Below are positions 25,061 through 36,973 of a stretch of DNA of 64,000 bases, piece by piece. Source of the DNA: Iris pallida (taxonomy: Eukaryota > Streptophyta > Magnoliopsida > Asparagales > Iridaceae); NCBI GenBank assembly GCA_029216955.1, contig JANAVB010015600.1:35416346-35480345 (forward strand). Reading direction: 5' to 3'. Position 1 is the first letter of the stretch. Each line of letters opens with the position of its first letter. A program made the translations under genes and the position numbers. The notes beneath the pieces were generated by a model. It was not told the origin of the DNA and made no database searches. It saw only the letters and a list, made by a program, of their open reading frames with translations.

Positions 25061-26180
25061 AACCCCCACATATCTGATCTCGTCTCACAATGATAGTATC
25101 TATATTATCTGCTTTAGATTACTTTACTTGATGCTGACACGTCGTTATTACGGATTGGTACTATATGGATCTTGTCGTACGATGTTATCCCTTCAGCGGA
25201 TACATCGGGTATTTTATGTGCATGTATTTTACCGTGTGCATCGTGTACTCCTTGTACTCGTGTTATTCATGTACAAATCGTGTGCTCTCATGTACTCTCG
25301 TGTGCTCACATGATCTTCTTGTGCAAATAATTTATCGTATACGTAACATAACTCGATCGGATCCATGTGTATTGATTGGGGACGGGAGAGTAGAAATGGT
25401 TATGTGATCATTCTTTTAGTATACTCATGTGTAAACTCTGTAACTTAGGCGTGTGTAAATCAAGCCGATTACATAACCATCTTGTGCTCTAAATCACTTA
25501 TATTTCACTTATAGTTCTTATTTTCTATAAAACTTTCATGTACTCATATTTGTCTATTTTAACTGTTCATGTACATCCCTCTCTACGGAGTTTCATGTAT
25601 TTCATGTTCTTCATGTACATTTCTTTATAGTTTATGTATTTCATTCTACTGCTTGTTATATATTTCCTGCCATGTTTTGGATCTGTTTTTGAGATATGTG
25701 CTTGTTCATGTCCTGATTGGACCCATTGACAAAATATTACAGATAACCCAGAGGACCTTTTGTACTACCCTTTGGAGCTGAGTAGACGACACTTGCGACT
25801 TGGACCCTCAGAAGGATCCAACTTGTACTGAGGAGACTGCCCTAGTTCCTAGACTAGATTGCTAGGGCTTTATCTTACTTATTTGTGTTGTCTTGAGTTT
25901 GTATTATTCAGATGTTATGATGTAGTGTTGATAACACTTAGACTTATTTCATTTCTGGTTGTATCTCATTATGTGGATTTTATATCTATCTTATCGTACC
26001 ATTTATCTACCTCTAGTTTATGTGATTGAGTTGTATCTTCTGAGATTGTCCTCCGTTTGAGAGTATATTATATTATATTTAGTTATGGTTGTGACATAGA
26101 ACAACGTTCTACCGCCGACACTGCAGCGTAGGCTGGACGTACCCACATACTCGTGTCCCTAAACCGGGTGCGGGTCGTGA
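25061..26180 (+). mobile_element. LTR fragment F, D-related
   Basis: It ends GGTGCGGGTCGTGACA. The adjoining 90 bp (CTACCGCCGACACTGCAGCG and around) is the reverse complement of the D and K LTR ends (8840-8880, 61510-61555). The left end is not clear: it abuts the E insertion with TTAGTAACCCCC, which resembles a damaged TGTAAACCCCC start. No matching target duplication was found (right flank AAAGA). The sense is plus, so it is not the partner of the minus-strand L gag. No gene is seen. Confidence 0.6.
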
Positions 26181-26834
26181 CAAAAGATGTTTGTAGAAAT
26201 TATAATGTTGGATGGTCTGAAATGGGTAAAGATCATACAAATGTGAATACACCAGTAGTTGCAAGGATTCTGGGTTGATTAAGTCAAATAGGGTAAAGTC
26301 TATGTTTCACAGGTCAAAATAAAGGCATCACAATTTGATCAAGGTATTCTGATAATAAAATCTGATTTAGAAAAGTAGAAGGAATGGGTTAACGCTTAGT
26401 GATTGATATTAATGGCAGGTATGGATTCTAAAACAATTGGGAGGGTAACTATAGCCTCAACTTCCACTAATCCTATAATTTTATATAACAATATTATTAA
26501 GAATATAATGACAAACACAACTTATAAATATTGGCCTAAGCTGGGTAAGGTTTCTAGTTAATCAAAATCGAGTAAGTCTTTCATCAATATTCTCTGGAAT
26601 GAAGGAAGATAAGTAACAAAAAGATAAGTTACAAGGCCTAAAGTATACAGGTAAAGCATCGGTCCTATGTTGTGACGAGTTCTCAAACTCTAAATATTGT
26701 AATGTTCAAAAATTCTAATGTTCTAAGTGTTCTAATTATTTCTAGGCTGTTTAGTCATACTTAAACCTAAAGTCAAGTGCAGGACTATATGTTTGGCTAG
26801 ACTAAATTGACTAGACCAAACTTTTAGTCGAACG
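26181..26834. other. Unassigned 650 bp between LTR F and LTR G
   Basis: AT-rich sequence with no open frame of note and no terminal motifs recognised. Probably decayed retrotransposon interior. Confidence 0.4.
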
Positions 26835-27541
26835 TGTCACGACCCGATCCCAAGATACTTGGTCCATTCGGATCAAGCCCAGCCTGCACCGTTATGAGAC
26901 GACGGCAGTAAGCTATGTCAATCAGTAGATCGCAGGAACAACATTCTAAATACGAAAATAAAACTTTATTAAACATTTAAAATGAAACTAGAGTCTAATT
27001 GGAATAAGCATAAAAAAAGAAACATTCAGTTAATACAACTTGTTCATTTATTACAACTTTTAGAAAAGAAATGGACTAAATTGAAAGGGGCAACTAGGAC
27101 TCTTGGTTCCTCTGCCCTGGTTCAGCTAACTCCTCGGAACCCAAGTCGGGTCCATAGTAAGAACTATAGGCCAGCTCCTTGTCGTCGCAATCACCTAAAA
27201 TATTGGTCTTCAGTCAGGAGGGGAATAAGAACATACATATCCATTCCAGCATCTTAATGAATAATTAAAAGAGACAAGAATCAGTTTTTATAACATAATT
27301 TATTTTCTAATAATAATAAAGAAACGGTGATGTAATAAATCTCTGTAAATAAAATGATGCAATCTATATCTAGCAATAGTGTGTGAGCACGTAACATCTT
27401 GTGGCTGGCTAGGGATGGAGGCAATATGTGTTCTAGTGAACACGGTCCGACTTCAGCCCAAGTGGGTTGGGCTTTTGCTATCCACAGTGAGACAATAGGT
27501 GCTTTGACCACAGGTGTTAACACTACTCTCCAATCCCGAGT
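26835..27541 (-). mobile_element. LTR G, first segment
   Basis: It starts TGTCACGACCCGATCCC, the usual sense-end motif of these families read in reverse. It is interrupted by element A, whose duplication CGAGT occupies 27537-27541. The sequence resumes at 49951. The ORF at 26982-27257 has no recognisable domain. Confidence 0.65.
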
Positions 27542-27886
27542 TGTAATACCCCAGTCCCAAAATACGTAGGACCAAGTACGTAGATATGCCAGCTGTATAC
27601 ATACGAAGTACAGGGCCTTGTACGTATACATAAGCTGTAAAATATAATAATCCAAGACAAACTAAATCTCATCCACAAAGATAAATAATGATATAAAAGC
27701 AACTTTGAGTTTGTCATGTACACAATAGTTGGGCGAAGACAAATCCACTACCAACTAAATTAAATATGGAAAAATATACAAGGAAAGAATTGAACAAGCG
27801 AGAGCAAGTGACGAGTCCAAGAGAAATCATTATGAAGGAAGGAATTGCCTTAGCTAGAGCACCTGCAAGAATCACGAAAACACACA

Positions 27887-27913
27887 CCTGGAGGATCACC
27901 ACGTCCTCAGAGG
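27887..27913 (-). promoter_or_regulatory. Conserved LTR box, A2 copy
   Basis: CCTGGAGGATCACC followed by ACGTCCTCAGAGG. It is one base shorter than the other copies. The hAT MITE inserted 11 bp to its right. Confidence 0.55.
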
Positions 27914-27924
27914 GACGTAACAAG

Positions 27925-28630
27925 TAGGGTTGCAAACAAACCAAGCCGAGCCAAGCTTTTGTAAGCTTGAGCTTGGCTTGACTAGAATTAATCGAGCTCA
28001 AGCTCGAGCTTGAGCTTGATAAATTTTTTATTTTAGAGCTTGAGCTTGGCTTGAGCTTGTTTATTTTAAGCTTGAGCTTGGCTTGGTTTGAGCTTGAGCT
28101 TGGCTTGATGAGTAAGCTTGATTCAAGCTTGATAAACAAGCTTGATAAACAAGTTTGATTAGCTCAAAATCGAGCTCGTTAAGCTTGATTTTAAGCTCGC
28201 TCAACTTTATTTCGAGCTTATTAACCTTGATTTCAAGCTTAACGAGCTCAAATTCAATTTAGTTAGGTTTGAATTCAAGTACCTGTGATATTATTAATTC
28301 AAAAGTTCCTTAATATCAATTATTAAGGATATATAATTATATAATGCACACAAATGTACATATATTTAGAATTCAACAAAGAACAAACGAGCTTCTAAAC
28401 AAGCTCCTAAACGAGCTTCTAAATGAGCCAGCTTGCAAGCTCATCAACGAGCCAGCTCGCGAGCTCAAACGAGTCGAGTACTTCTAAGTTTGATCTTGGC
28501 TCGTTTATTAAACGAGCTCGAAAATGAAGCTTGAGCTCAGCTTGTTTACTAAACGAACCGAGCTCAAACGAGCTTTTATCGAGCCGAGCTTCGAGCAGCT
28601 CGCGAACGGCTTGGCTCATTTGCAGCCCTA
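27925..28630. mobile_element. hAT-type MITE, 706 bp
   Basis: The ends are TAGGGTTGCAAA and TTTGCAGCCCTA (11 of 12 paired), flanked by the 8 bp duplication GTAACAAG (27917-27924 and 28631-28638). The empty site with a single GTAACAAG is present in the other A LTR at 35448-35455. The body is rich in GAGCTT/AAGCTC hexamers, which produce serine/leucine-rich false ORFs. No transposase. An 8 bp duplication with TAGGG-type ends is characteristic of the hAT superfamily. Confidence 0.93.
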
Positions 28631-28796
28631 GTAACAAGACACATAATATCATGCCATAAACTGAATAGTAAGAGGTCAATAGAAAATATACATGAGTAAA
28701 GGTTCCTAACCATTCTACGTGGAATGCACTTTAGAAGACAACGTTCTACGCAGGAGCTTAGGTGTTCAGCATAGATGGAGAGAGAGTGGTAGTAGG

Positions 28797-28903
28797 TAGC
28801 GCTCATAAGAGACACTATCGACCATGGGCAGAAAGTAGCTCTCATACGAGAACTATCGGCCCTGGGGCAGTAAGTAGCGCTCATACGAGACACTATCGGC
28901 CCA
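28797..28903. repeat. Three-copy minisatellite in A2
   Basis: Units of about 36 bp like GTAGCGCTCATACGAGACAC then TATCGGCCC and a GGGCAGTAA spacer. The same array is in the partner LTR at 35613-35719. It lies between the box and the palindrome, as in D and E. Confidence 0.75.
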
Positions 28904-29300
28904 AATCTATGTGTGTACTGAACATGTAGCACATACGCTAATAACTGTCTCCTCCCTCCCCATGATACTATACATGTGTCGACTCCACGACACTGTTTGA
29001 TCCTTAATAACTGCCAAGTCTTCTACACAATCTATTAGCAGTTCTATCCTAACGCACGGCCTGTACGCACCAACGATCAGTCAGCACGCAAGTCCGTATC
29101 TATATGTGACTCACAACTTACACACAACCCGTGGCACATCGTGACAGTTTATGAGATGCTCTAAACATATGGTAGTCACTTAACTCTAAGCCAATTGCAT
29201 AAAGTATAATAATTTGCATCTATATATAGTTTTGAAAGAACAACATTTTATTTGCTAAGAAAAAGCATGCATGATATTGAGCAAGAATTTAAACAGTAAA

Positions 29301-29316
29301 GGCAAGGTGTCTTGCC
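29301..29316. promoter_or_regulatory. Conserved LTR palindrome, A2 copy
   Basis: GGCAAGGTGTCTTGCC, 6 bp arms with a 4-base centre. Discounting the MITE and duplicated site, the outer distance to the box is about 716 bp. Confidence 0.6.
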
Positions 29317-29975
29317 TGGTGTGTCGCCTGGTGTTGTGCGATGATCAAGATGTCATGTTCTGTCCAATAGCCGAGGTCCATGCGAACATGGCCTAAATTT
29401 GCGAGAAAATAGAAAAGTGTGAGTAGTCGTGGTCAATGACGATAATGAAAGGGAGTTTGGGAGTAAATGAATAATTACACTATTTTTAGAAAGTGATATT
29501 TGTAATACTTTAGAAACCATATTTGCTAGTAAAAATAATTTTGGTAACTATTTGAAAGATAGAGAAAAATTTTAGTTAGGCTAAAATTGCAAGTTTGTAT
29601 AAATACCTTTAGGATAGAAATTACCTTTTATAAATAAAAATATAGATCGCTTAGGCCAACCTTGTCGAACATATATCTTGTTAAATACTTGAAAATCCAA
29701 AAATCTTCTTATGGTAAAACTCTAATTTTGTCAAAATAATATTTTGAGTTTGAAATCTATATTTTTATTAATCAAATACTCTTAGGTAATTCATACTCGA
29801 AAGCGCCGAAAATAATTTAATTAGAAAAATAATACTTTGATATTTTAATCAAAAGCTTTACTTAAAATATGACACTAATAATATATTAGGCTTTTGAAAT
29901 TAGCTAGATAATAATTGTATGCCTTTTAAAATAATACTGCAAATAATAAATGTATTAAAACAACAAATAATTATA

Positions 29976-30017
29976 ATGATAATAATAATTCTGATAGAAA
30001 TAATAATAATAGTAATA

Positions 30018-30048
<31 letters not shown>

Positions 30049-30070
30049 ACAAACTAATCAACCGATAACG

Positions 30071-30123
<53 letters not shown>

Positions 30124-30203
30124 TAATGATGATAATAATAATAATAATAATAATACTAATAATAAAACTAATAATAATAATAATATTAATACAACTAATT
30201 AAT
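29976..30203. repeat. (TAA)n microsatellite in A2
   Basis: Imperfect AAT/TAA repeats. The reverse strand gives long false isoleucine/tyrosine ORFs (29900-30406). The partner LTR has a shorter tract at 36797-36973, so length has changed since insertion. Confidence 0.92.
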
Positions 30204-31084
30204 ACTATTAACTCTTCCCCAAATTGAAACAATGAGAGAGAGAGAGTTAGGGAGAGGGGAAAGTAGCGGGGAGAGGGTCTCACCGGAGCGGCTCCGGCAT
30301 GGTCGTCGGCGGTGGCACTGTGGAGGGCGGAGCGGCTGGGTTCGGCTGGGAGGAGGTGGCACCGGTGGTGGCGCGGAGGTGCTAGGCTCGCGGCGGATCC
30401 AGCCAACGGCGGCGACAGATGGACGATGGAGTCGCCGGATCTGAGGCTGTACGCGGTGGCGTGGCGCTGAGCCGAGCCCGGCGGAGTTAGCGCTCACGCG
30501 ACGGTCGAAAGCGGGCGAAGGAGGCTGCGGTGGCACAAAATTTCGGCGGAGGCGGGAGGAAGAAGGTGCGAAACCGTCTGGTGTTCGGTCGGAGAAAGAG
30601 CTCGAGGAAGCTCGCTCCCGGTGGTGGGAGGGAGCCATGGCACTCGACGGTGGTTCACCGCTGCGCGGCGCACGGAGAGACGGAGAGGCTTAGATCGAGG
30701 TACGAAGGAGGGCAGGCGCAGTGGATCGGTGACCGGCCTGGCTCGCGCTCGGCGGTGGAGGCGTACGCACGCGGCGACGCAGGGGACCCAGACGACTCGG
30801 TTCTTGCTGGTACAGCCGCAGAGCTCGAGGCTCACCTGGCTGTCGTCGGTGGCGGCACGACAAGCCAGGTCTTCGGTAGTCGTCGACAAGGTATATGGTG
30901 GCGTTTTTTGTTTGATGTTTATTTATGGTGGCGGCGATGGTTGTGGAGGTGGTAGTAGGATGGTGGTGGTGTCAACGGGTGGCTGCGGTGGTCGTCGCGG
31001 CCAGGGGTTGGTTTAGGGGTAGGGTTAGGATTTAGAGTTGAGTCGTGTCATCATGTCGGAGGTGTCCGACACGACATGGATGGA

Positions 31085-31103
31085 CGTCCGGGATTGTCGG
31101 ACG
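31085..31103. other. LTR stem-loop, A2 copy
   Basis: CGTCCG and CGGACG arms around 7 bases. The partner copy is at 49153-49171 and a compensated variant is in A1 at 5096-5116. In the sense direction it lies about 100 bp downstream of the TATA-like element. Confidence 0.5.
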
Positions 31104-31206
31104 GAACGAAAATATTGTATTTGTAATGGAGGAAAGTATAGTGGATGGGAGACACAGACACGATGCACAATCTATGGATGGTAGAATTTATGGATGAGTA
31201 CCTCTC

Positions 31207-31214
31207 TTTATATA
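31207..31214 (-). promoter_or_regulatory. TATA-like box of element A (3' LTR)
   Basis: TATATAAA on the minus strand, followed by AGAGAGG. The partner LTR has the variant TATATAAG near 49270-49277. Placement about 660 bp into the LTR is plausible for the promoter. Motif only. Confidence 0.5.
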
Positions 31215-31876
31215 GGAGGTGGGAATTCCCAGTTGGATAAGGATTAAGGAGGTTTTAAATCCCAATGGATAAATTCCATATTAATTCAAATCGATTTAAA
31301 AATCCAATTCAATATAAATAAAACTTATCTTTAATTTAAAAGCTATTTAAAATAAGGCCAATAAAATCTTTTCCAATTTAAATTATCAAAATAATTCAAA
31401 TATTAAGTAAAACAAAATTTTAAATATTTTTTTCATAATATTAAAATATAACATTAAATAAATTTCGAAAATCAAGATAATTACTTAAAATATTTAATCA
31501 TAAATTAGCTTTTATAAATAACAAAGATATGATAATAACAAATTTCAAATCTCGCAAAATATTTGGAATACTTTTCATATAAATCAAAATTTTCAAATCA
31601 CTATTTATTTTTAAATGATGAATAAAATAACTATTTTTAAAATAAAAATATTTATCACATTTATTTGAACATGTACTTTCCTATATAAAATAAAATTTAT
31701 AATAACAATATTTTTCTAAAATATGTACCTCGACACATATTCGCATTCGTCGAGCAACACGAAAATACGAATTCATACGCGATGTATATTACAACTACGC
31801 GACGTACAATTACAAAATAAAATTTTCAGTACCAAATTTATTTATATAAAAAAATAGTAGAAATTTAGGGGTTTTA

Positions 31877-31920
31877 CATCCTACCCAACTTAAAAGAATT
31901 TCGTCCTCGAAATTTAGGAA
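31877..31920 (-). other. Polypurine tract region of element A (minus strand)
   Basis: On the minus strand: AAATTTCGAGGACGAAATTC then TTTTAAGTTGGGTAGGA directly before the LTR start TGTAAAACCCC. It is the conserved plant gypsy signature, and it fixes the element orientation as minus. Confidence 0.88.
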
Positions 31921-34900
31921 AAAAAATTAGGATAGGTAGGGTTGAGTAGGTTGAAGAATTTTTTTAATATGAAAACACGATCGAAACATTTGGGTGAAGA
32001 GAGGGAAACGACACTAGTAAAAACGGGCTATTTAGTTGGCTGAAAAAGCAACGGATATCGTTTAGAAATAACCATGTGCATGACAATCCCTCCATGTCTA
32101 TTTACAACCATCAATCCAAGATTTGCGGAAATATCAAGATTGTTAATAACTTCCTCGATCTCAATCTAAGATCAGTAACTCAATATTTGAGTTGTGTTAT
32201 AATCCTTGAATCGTCAATATTATCTCATCAATGATCGCCTTTTACAATTTTGGTTTCTCCTTAAAATTTATATTTCCTGAACTTAAATTTTTCTGGAACT
32301 ATTTTTTTTGTCCTCTTTCTTTATTTAATAATCGTCCTCGAGAATTCGCTCACAATATTTTGATTCTAAAGTATATAATTTAAATGTGTTACCTCAAACT
32401 AGAAATTCAATAGGCTTCAAAACTTTCATTTTAAATGACCTCTAATCTACTTCCCTTTTATTCTCTTCCGTTTATCCGAAAGTTTACTTCACAAAATCAG
32501 CTATATTCGTATGTCGAATCTGTTATTCGATAAAATTTTAATACCCAATCGTTTGTAATCTACTTCTCTCTGCATATCCATATATACTTAAATATTTTCC
32601 CCAAAAATGACTTCGTCGTTTCATAACCTCCTCAAAATTATATATTTAATAACTCCATGAACCTTCTTTTCCTATACACCTATACATACTTCCTAAAGCT
32701 TTAATTTCCTCAAAATTAAAATCTTTATAAAAGATTCATATCCTTTGTGTAGCAACATAAAAATTTATTTCCCACATTCCATTAATCGCAACCCTTTTAA
32801 CACTCGCAAGTATACTATCATTGGATCATCTCAACCCATAATATCACCCCTCTTTCTCAAATAGCACTTAACTAATGTCTCATAATCATGTATCATTTCA
32901 CTTGATTAAACCACTAATCTCCTCTATGATGCCTTCCAATCTAGCCCATGTCTAACCAAAGGGTGTCATGATCAAATCTTTATCTAAGTCCAAGGAATCG
33001 CAAAGCAAGGTTGCATGGATAATAGCAGAGAAAAAAATATTTTTTTTGAAGAGAAAATCAAAACGATTTAAAAGAAAGTATTGGTTAGGTTCAATAGTCG
33101 TGATAGGGTTTGGATAATAAATACTAATTATTGCACAAAAATAAAATTTTATGGGCCTAAACAATTTAAGATAATGCACGAAAATAAAGGCACGGGTTAA
33201 CAATAAGCACAGGCTAAGCATTTAAGGAATTAAATAGAACACAATCACATATCGGTTTGAAGGAATTGAGTCGAGGTCCATGGTCGATAAATATATCGGT
33301 ATCATGGTAAAGGTTACCGTTTAGTCTCTTATGACCCAAAGTTATATCATGAAAATAGAATATAAGGAGAAGTGTTTTAGTGGCACGTGATATACCTACA
33401 TGAAGGTGGGCTCGTCTAGGTCTTGCATACAAAACTTGTTGGCTGAAAAAGTCTAGTGTTGTGCTCCAAATATCCAAGTCACGGTAAAGGACACAAAAGA
33501 ATTTAAATAGAAAGTGGGAGTTCATGAGATAATAATTAACGCACAAAATAAATGACCAAGTTAAAGCATGAAATAAAGATAATCCAGTTTCTAGTAGATC
33601 AAGTTAAAATAAGTTAGGAATACAGTTTCTAAATATATGATAGCCACTTAGATGAAGTACGATCAAGGAACAATCTAATCATTTCTCCAGTTTCAAATGG
33701 TTAGAAAGTCATGATAAAATCTAGATTTGAGGGAATGTTGAGTGAGTCAAGATTGGAGTATAACCACATGATCTTGGAGATGACTAACAACACTTGTGTA
33801 TGTGCAATATCATAATCATAGGTGGTATGACAATCTAATGTGGAATACTTCTATCTCACTAGGGTGACCTGCTTGCTTCTTGGTCCTCTACCAATATATG
33901 ATCAAATTTCAAATTTCAAGTTCCTCAACAGTTTCGAAATAAATCTCAAGATACTCCATCAAGTATTTAATCATAACTTAAAGTTTAATTTCCTTTAAAT
34001 AAATTCCAAATAACCTTCATCATATCTAATGCGGCACAACTAAATTTTCATAATAAGCCATCACTTTTAAAATTTTCCAATTCTCAAATGTACCTTGAGA
34101 TAAACTCTTAGCCCGTTTCATCAATCGCAAATCATATAACTCAAATTAAATCTTTTTTTACCAAAATTTAAATACCCAATATCAAGGCTTTAAACTTGAA
34201 ATCAAATTAACTTTTTAAATCATAGATCATATGACTCAATTTAAAATTTAAATTTTCCTTTAAAGTCGCTTTCATATCCTCCAAATATTTAAACAAAATT
34301 TTACCATCATTTCTTCAACTCAAAATTAAATAAACTTATAAGTCGTACGACTCAATTTTAAACCTCAAGCTCTCTCAAACTAAACTTTCGTCTTCTCTAG
34401 TTGTCTAAAAATCATAATTAAAACTCCTTAAATAATCTCGAGATAAACTTTATAATATTACAATCCAAACTTTTAAAGTTAACCGTAAATCATGCGTCAC
34501 AATATAAAAACTTAAGTTATTTCTCAATCGATTTCATATCCCTAATAAATTATAACTATTTCACCATTTCAAAAAAAAAATTTGTAAATCAAAAATTTGT
34601 TTTCTCGATCTATATAGCTATCCTCTTGTGTATACCACCTTGTAATAATAAAATTCTAACTATCCTTTGAAGGCGGTAATATGCTACTACCCAACTTGAA
34701 ATTAACTAATCCTTAAGATCATATCTCTAGGAAAAATAAATGCCTTTATACTCAAATGTAACCTCAATGGATATTATTTGTCAATATAATCCTTCTAGCC
34801 ATATGGTTGACCATTAAGTATATAGTAGTGTAGTCATCTTTCTAACCATATTTAAGCACGAGATGATAGGGTGTTGGTAGAAAAAGTCCAAGCAAGATGC

Positions 34901-35045
34901 AAAAATTAAGGGAAGCCACGGGAGTCGGAATATGGAAATCAGGGAAGGTCAGGGAAGGTGATCAAGTATGTGGATGAGATTCCTAGATTCTAATCCTATA
35001 TTGCAGGCCCGCTCGGTACAGTCATGTAACCGAAACGAAAAACTT

Positions 35046-35063
35046 GACCTGCATGGGCCACCA
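35046..35063 (-). other. Candidate non-standard primer binding site of element A
   Basis: On the minus strand, 8 bases after the 5' LTR end: TGGTGGCCCATGCAGGTC. Element B has TGGTGGCCCATACAGGTC at the matching place (45932-45949). The iMet sequence is absent at both. The TGG start suits pairing with a tRNA CCA end, but I cannot name the tRNA. Confidence 0.5.
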
Positions 35064-35416
35064 TAAAAATATGTAACGCCCCAGTCCCAAAATACGTAGG
35101 ACCAAGTACGTAGACATGCCAGCTGTATACATACGAAGTACAGGGCCTTGTACGTATACATAAGATGTAAAATATAGTAATCCAAGACAAACTAAATCTC
35201 ATCCACAAAGATAAATAATGATATAAAAGCAACTTTGAGTTTGTCATGTACACAATAGTTGGGCGGAGACAATTCTACTACCAACTAAATTAAATATGGA
35301 AAAATATACAAGAAAAGAATTAAACAAGCGAGAGCAAGTGACGATTCCAAGAGCAATCATCACGAAGGAAGGAATGGCCTTAGCTAGAGCACCTGCAAGA
35401 ATCACGAAAATACACA

Positions 35417-35444
35417 CCTGAAGAGATCACCAGGTCCTCAGAGG
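35417..35444 (-). promoter_or_regulatory. Conserved LTR box, A3 copy
   Basis: CCTGAAGAGAT-CAC-CAGGTCCTCAGAGG; starts 345 bp from the LTR terminus. Confidence 0.65.
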
Positions 35445-35612
35445 GACGTAACAAGACACATAATATCATGCCATAAACTGAATAGTAAGAGCTCAATAGA
35501 AAATATACATAAGTAAAGGTTCCTAACCATTCTACGTGGAATATACTTTAGAAGACAACGTTCTATGCAGGAGCTTAGGTGTTCAGCATAGATGGAGAGA
35601 GAGTGGTAGTAG

Positions 35613-35719
35613 GTAGCGCTCATAAGAGACACTATCGACCATGGGCAGAAAGTAGCTCTCATACGAGAACTATCGGCCCCGGGGCAGTAAGTAACGCTCA
35701 TACGAGACACTATCGGCCC
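35613..35719. repeat. Three-copy minisatellite in A3
   Basis: Same three units as at 28797-28903, with a few substitutions. Confidence 0.75.
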
Positions 35720-36121
35720 AAATATATGTGTGTACTGAACATGTAGCACCTACGCTAATAACTGTCTCCTCCCTCCCCATGATACTATACATGTGTCGAC
35801 TCCACGACACTGTTTGATCCTTAATAACTGTCAAGTCTTCTACACAATCTATTAGCAGTTATATCCTAACGTACGGCCTGTACGCACCAACGATCAGTCA
35901 GCACGCAAGTCCGTATCTATTTGTGACTCACAACTTACACACAACCCGTGGCACATCGTGACAGTTTATGAGATGCTCTAAACATATGGTAGTCATTTAA
36001 CTCTAAGCCAATTGCATAAAGTATAATAATTTGCATCTATATATAGTTTTGAAAGAACAACATTTTATTTGCTAAAAATAAGAAAAAGCATGCATGATAT
36101 TGAGCAAGAATTAACAGTAAA

Positions 36122-36137
36122 GGCAAGGTGTCTTGCC
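36122..36137. promoter_or_regulatory. Conserved LTR palindrome, A3 copy
   Basis: GGCAAGGTGTCTTGCC, identical to the A2 copy. Outer distance to the box at 35417 is 721 bp. Confidence 0.6.
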
Positions 36138-36796
36138 TGGTGTGTCGCCTGGTGTGGTGCGATGATCAAGATGTCATGTTTTGTCCAATAGCCGAGGTCC
36201 ATGCGAACATGGCCTAAATTTGCGAGAAAATAGAAACGTGTGAGTAGTCATGGTCAATGACGATAATGAAAGGGAGTTTGGGAGTAAATGAATAATTACA
36301 TTATTTTTAGAAAGTGATATTTGTAATACTTTAGAAACCATATTTGCTAGTAAAAATAATTTTGGTAACTATTTGAAAGATAGAGAAAAAAATTAGTTAG
36401 GCTAAAATTACAAGTTTGTATAAATACCTTTAGGATAGAAATTACCTTTTATAAATAAAAAAATATAGATCGCTTAGGCCAACCTTGTCGAACATATATC
36501 TTGTTAAATACTTGAAAATCCAAAATCTTCTTATGGTAAAACTCTAATTTTGTCAAAATAATATTTTGAGTTTGAAATCTATATTTTTATTAATCAAATA
36601 CTCTTAGGTAATTCATACTCGAAAGCGCCGAAAATAATTTAATTAGAAAATAATACTTTAATATTTTAATCAAAAGCTTTACTTAAAATATGACACCAAT
36701 AATATATTAGGCTTTTGAAATTAGCTAGATAATAATTGTATGCCTTTTAAAATAATACTACAAATAATAAATTTATTAAAACAACAAATAATTATA

Positions 36797-36887
36797 ATGA
36801 TAATAATAATTCGGATAGAAATAATAATAATAATAATAATAATAATAGTAATAATAATAATAATAAACAAACTAATCAACTGATAAC

Positions 36888-36926
<39 letters not shown>

Positions 36927-36973
36927 TAATGATGATAATAATAATAATAATACTAATAATAATACTATTAATA
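36797..36973. repeat. (TAA)n microsatellite in A3
   Basis: Imperfect AAT/TAA repeats matching the longer tract in A2. Confidence 0.9.

Larger units (their letters stand above)
27542..31876 (-). repeat. 3' LTR of element A (A2), 4335 bp including a MITE
   Basis: Collinear with 35072-37778 plus 49058-49945 except for the 706 bp MITE and its extra 8 bp. From left to right it holds the conserved box, the MITE, a short minisatellite, the palindrome, an AT-rich part, a (TAA)n tract, a GC-rich part (about 30240-31020), a stem-loop, a TATA-like element and an AT-rich end. The 131-168 codon ORFs here are compositional. Confidence 0.93.
31877..35071 (-). mobile_element. Non-coding interior of element A
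   Basis: 3.2 kb, AT-rich. The longest minus-strand frame is 33214-33546 (110 codons), with no recognised domain. No gag, protease, reverse transcriptase or integrase motif is seen. The 34000-34560 part has loosely repeated CTCAATTTAAAATTTAAA-like segments. I would treat it as a LARD-type conserved non-coding interior, though extreme decay of genes cannot be excluded. Confidence 0.8.

Noticed and set aside
25061..26180. F as the 5' LTR of the minus-strand L gag element
   Set aside because: Its sense is plus by comparison with D and E, it does not match the L LTR, and no primer site lies between it and gag.
27714..28139. 141-codon Ser/Leu-rich ORF and neighbours 28419-28932
   Set aside because: Produced by GAGCTT/AAGCTC repeats of the hAT MITE and by LTR sequence.
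29900..30406. 168-codon Ile/Tyr-rich ORF (and its counterpart at 36721-37194)
   Set aside because: Translation of the (TAA)n microsatellite plus GC-rich LTR; no domain.
33214..33546. 110-codon minus ORF in the A interior as gag remnant
   Set aside because: No capsid or knuckle motif; isolated among stops.
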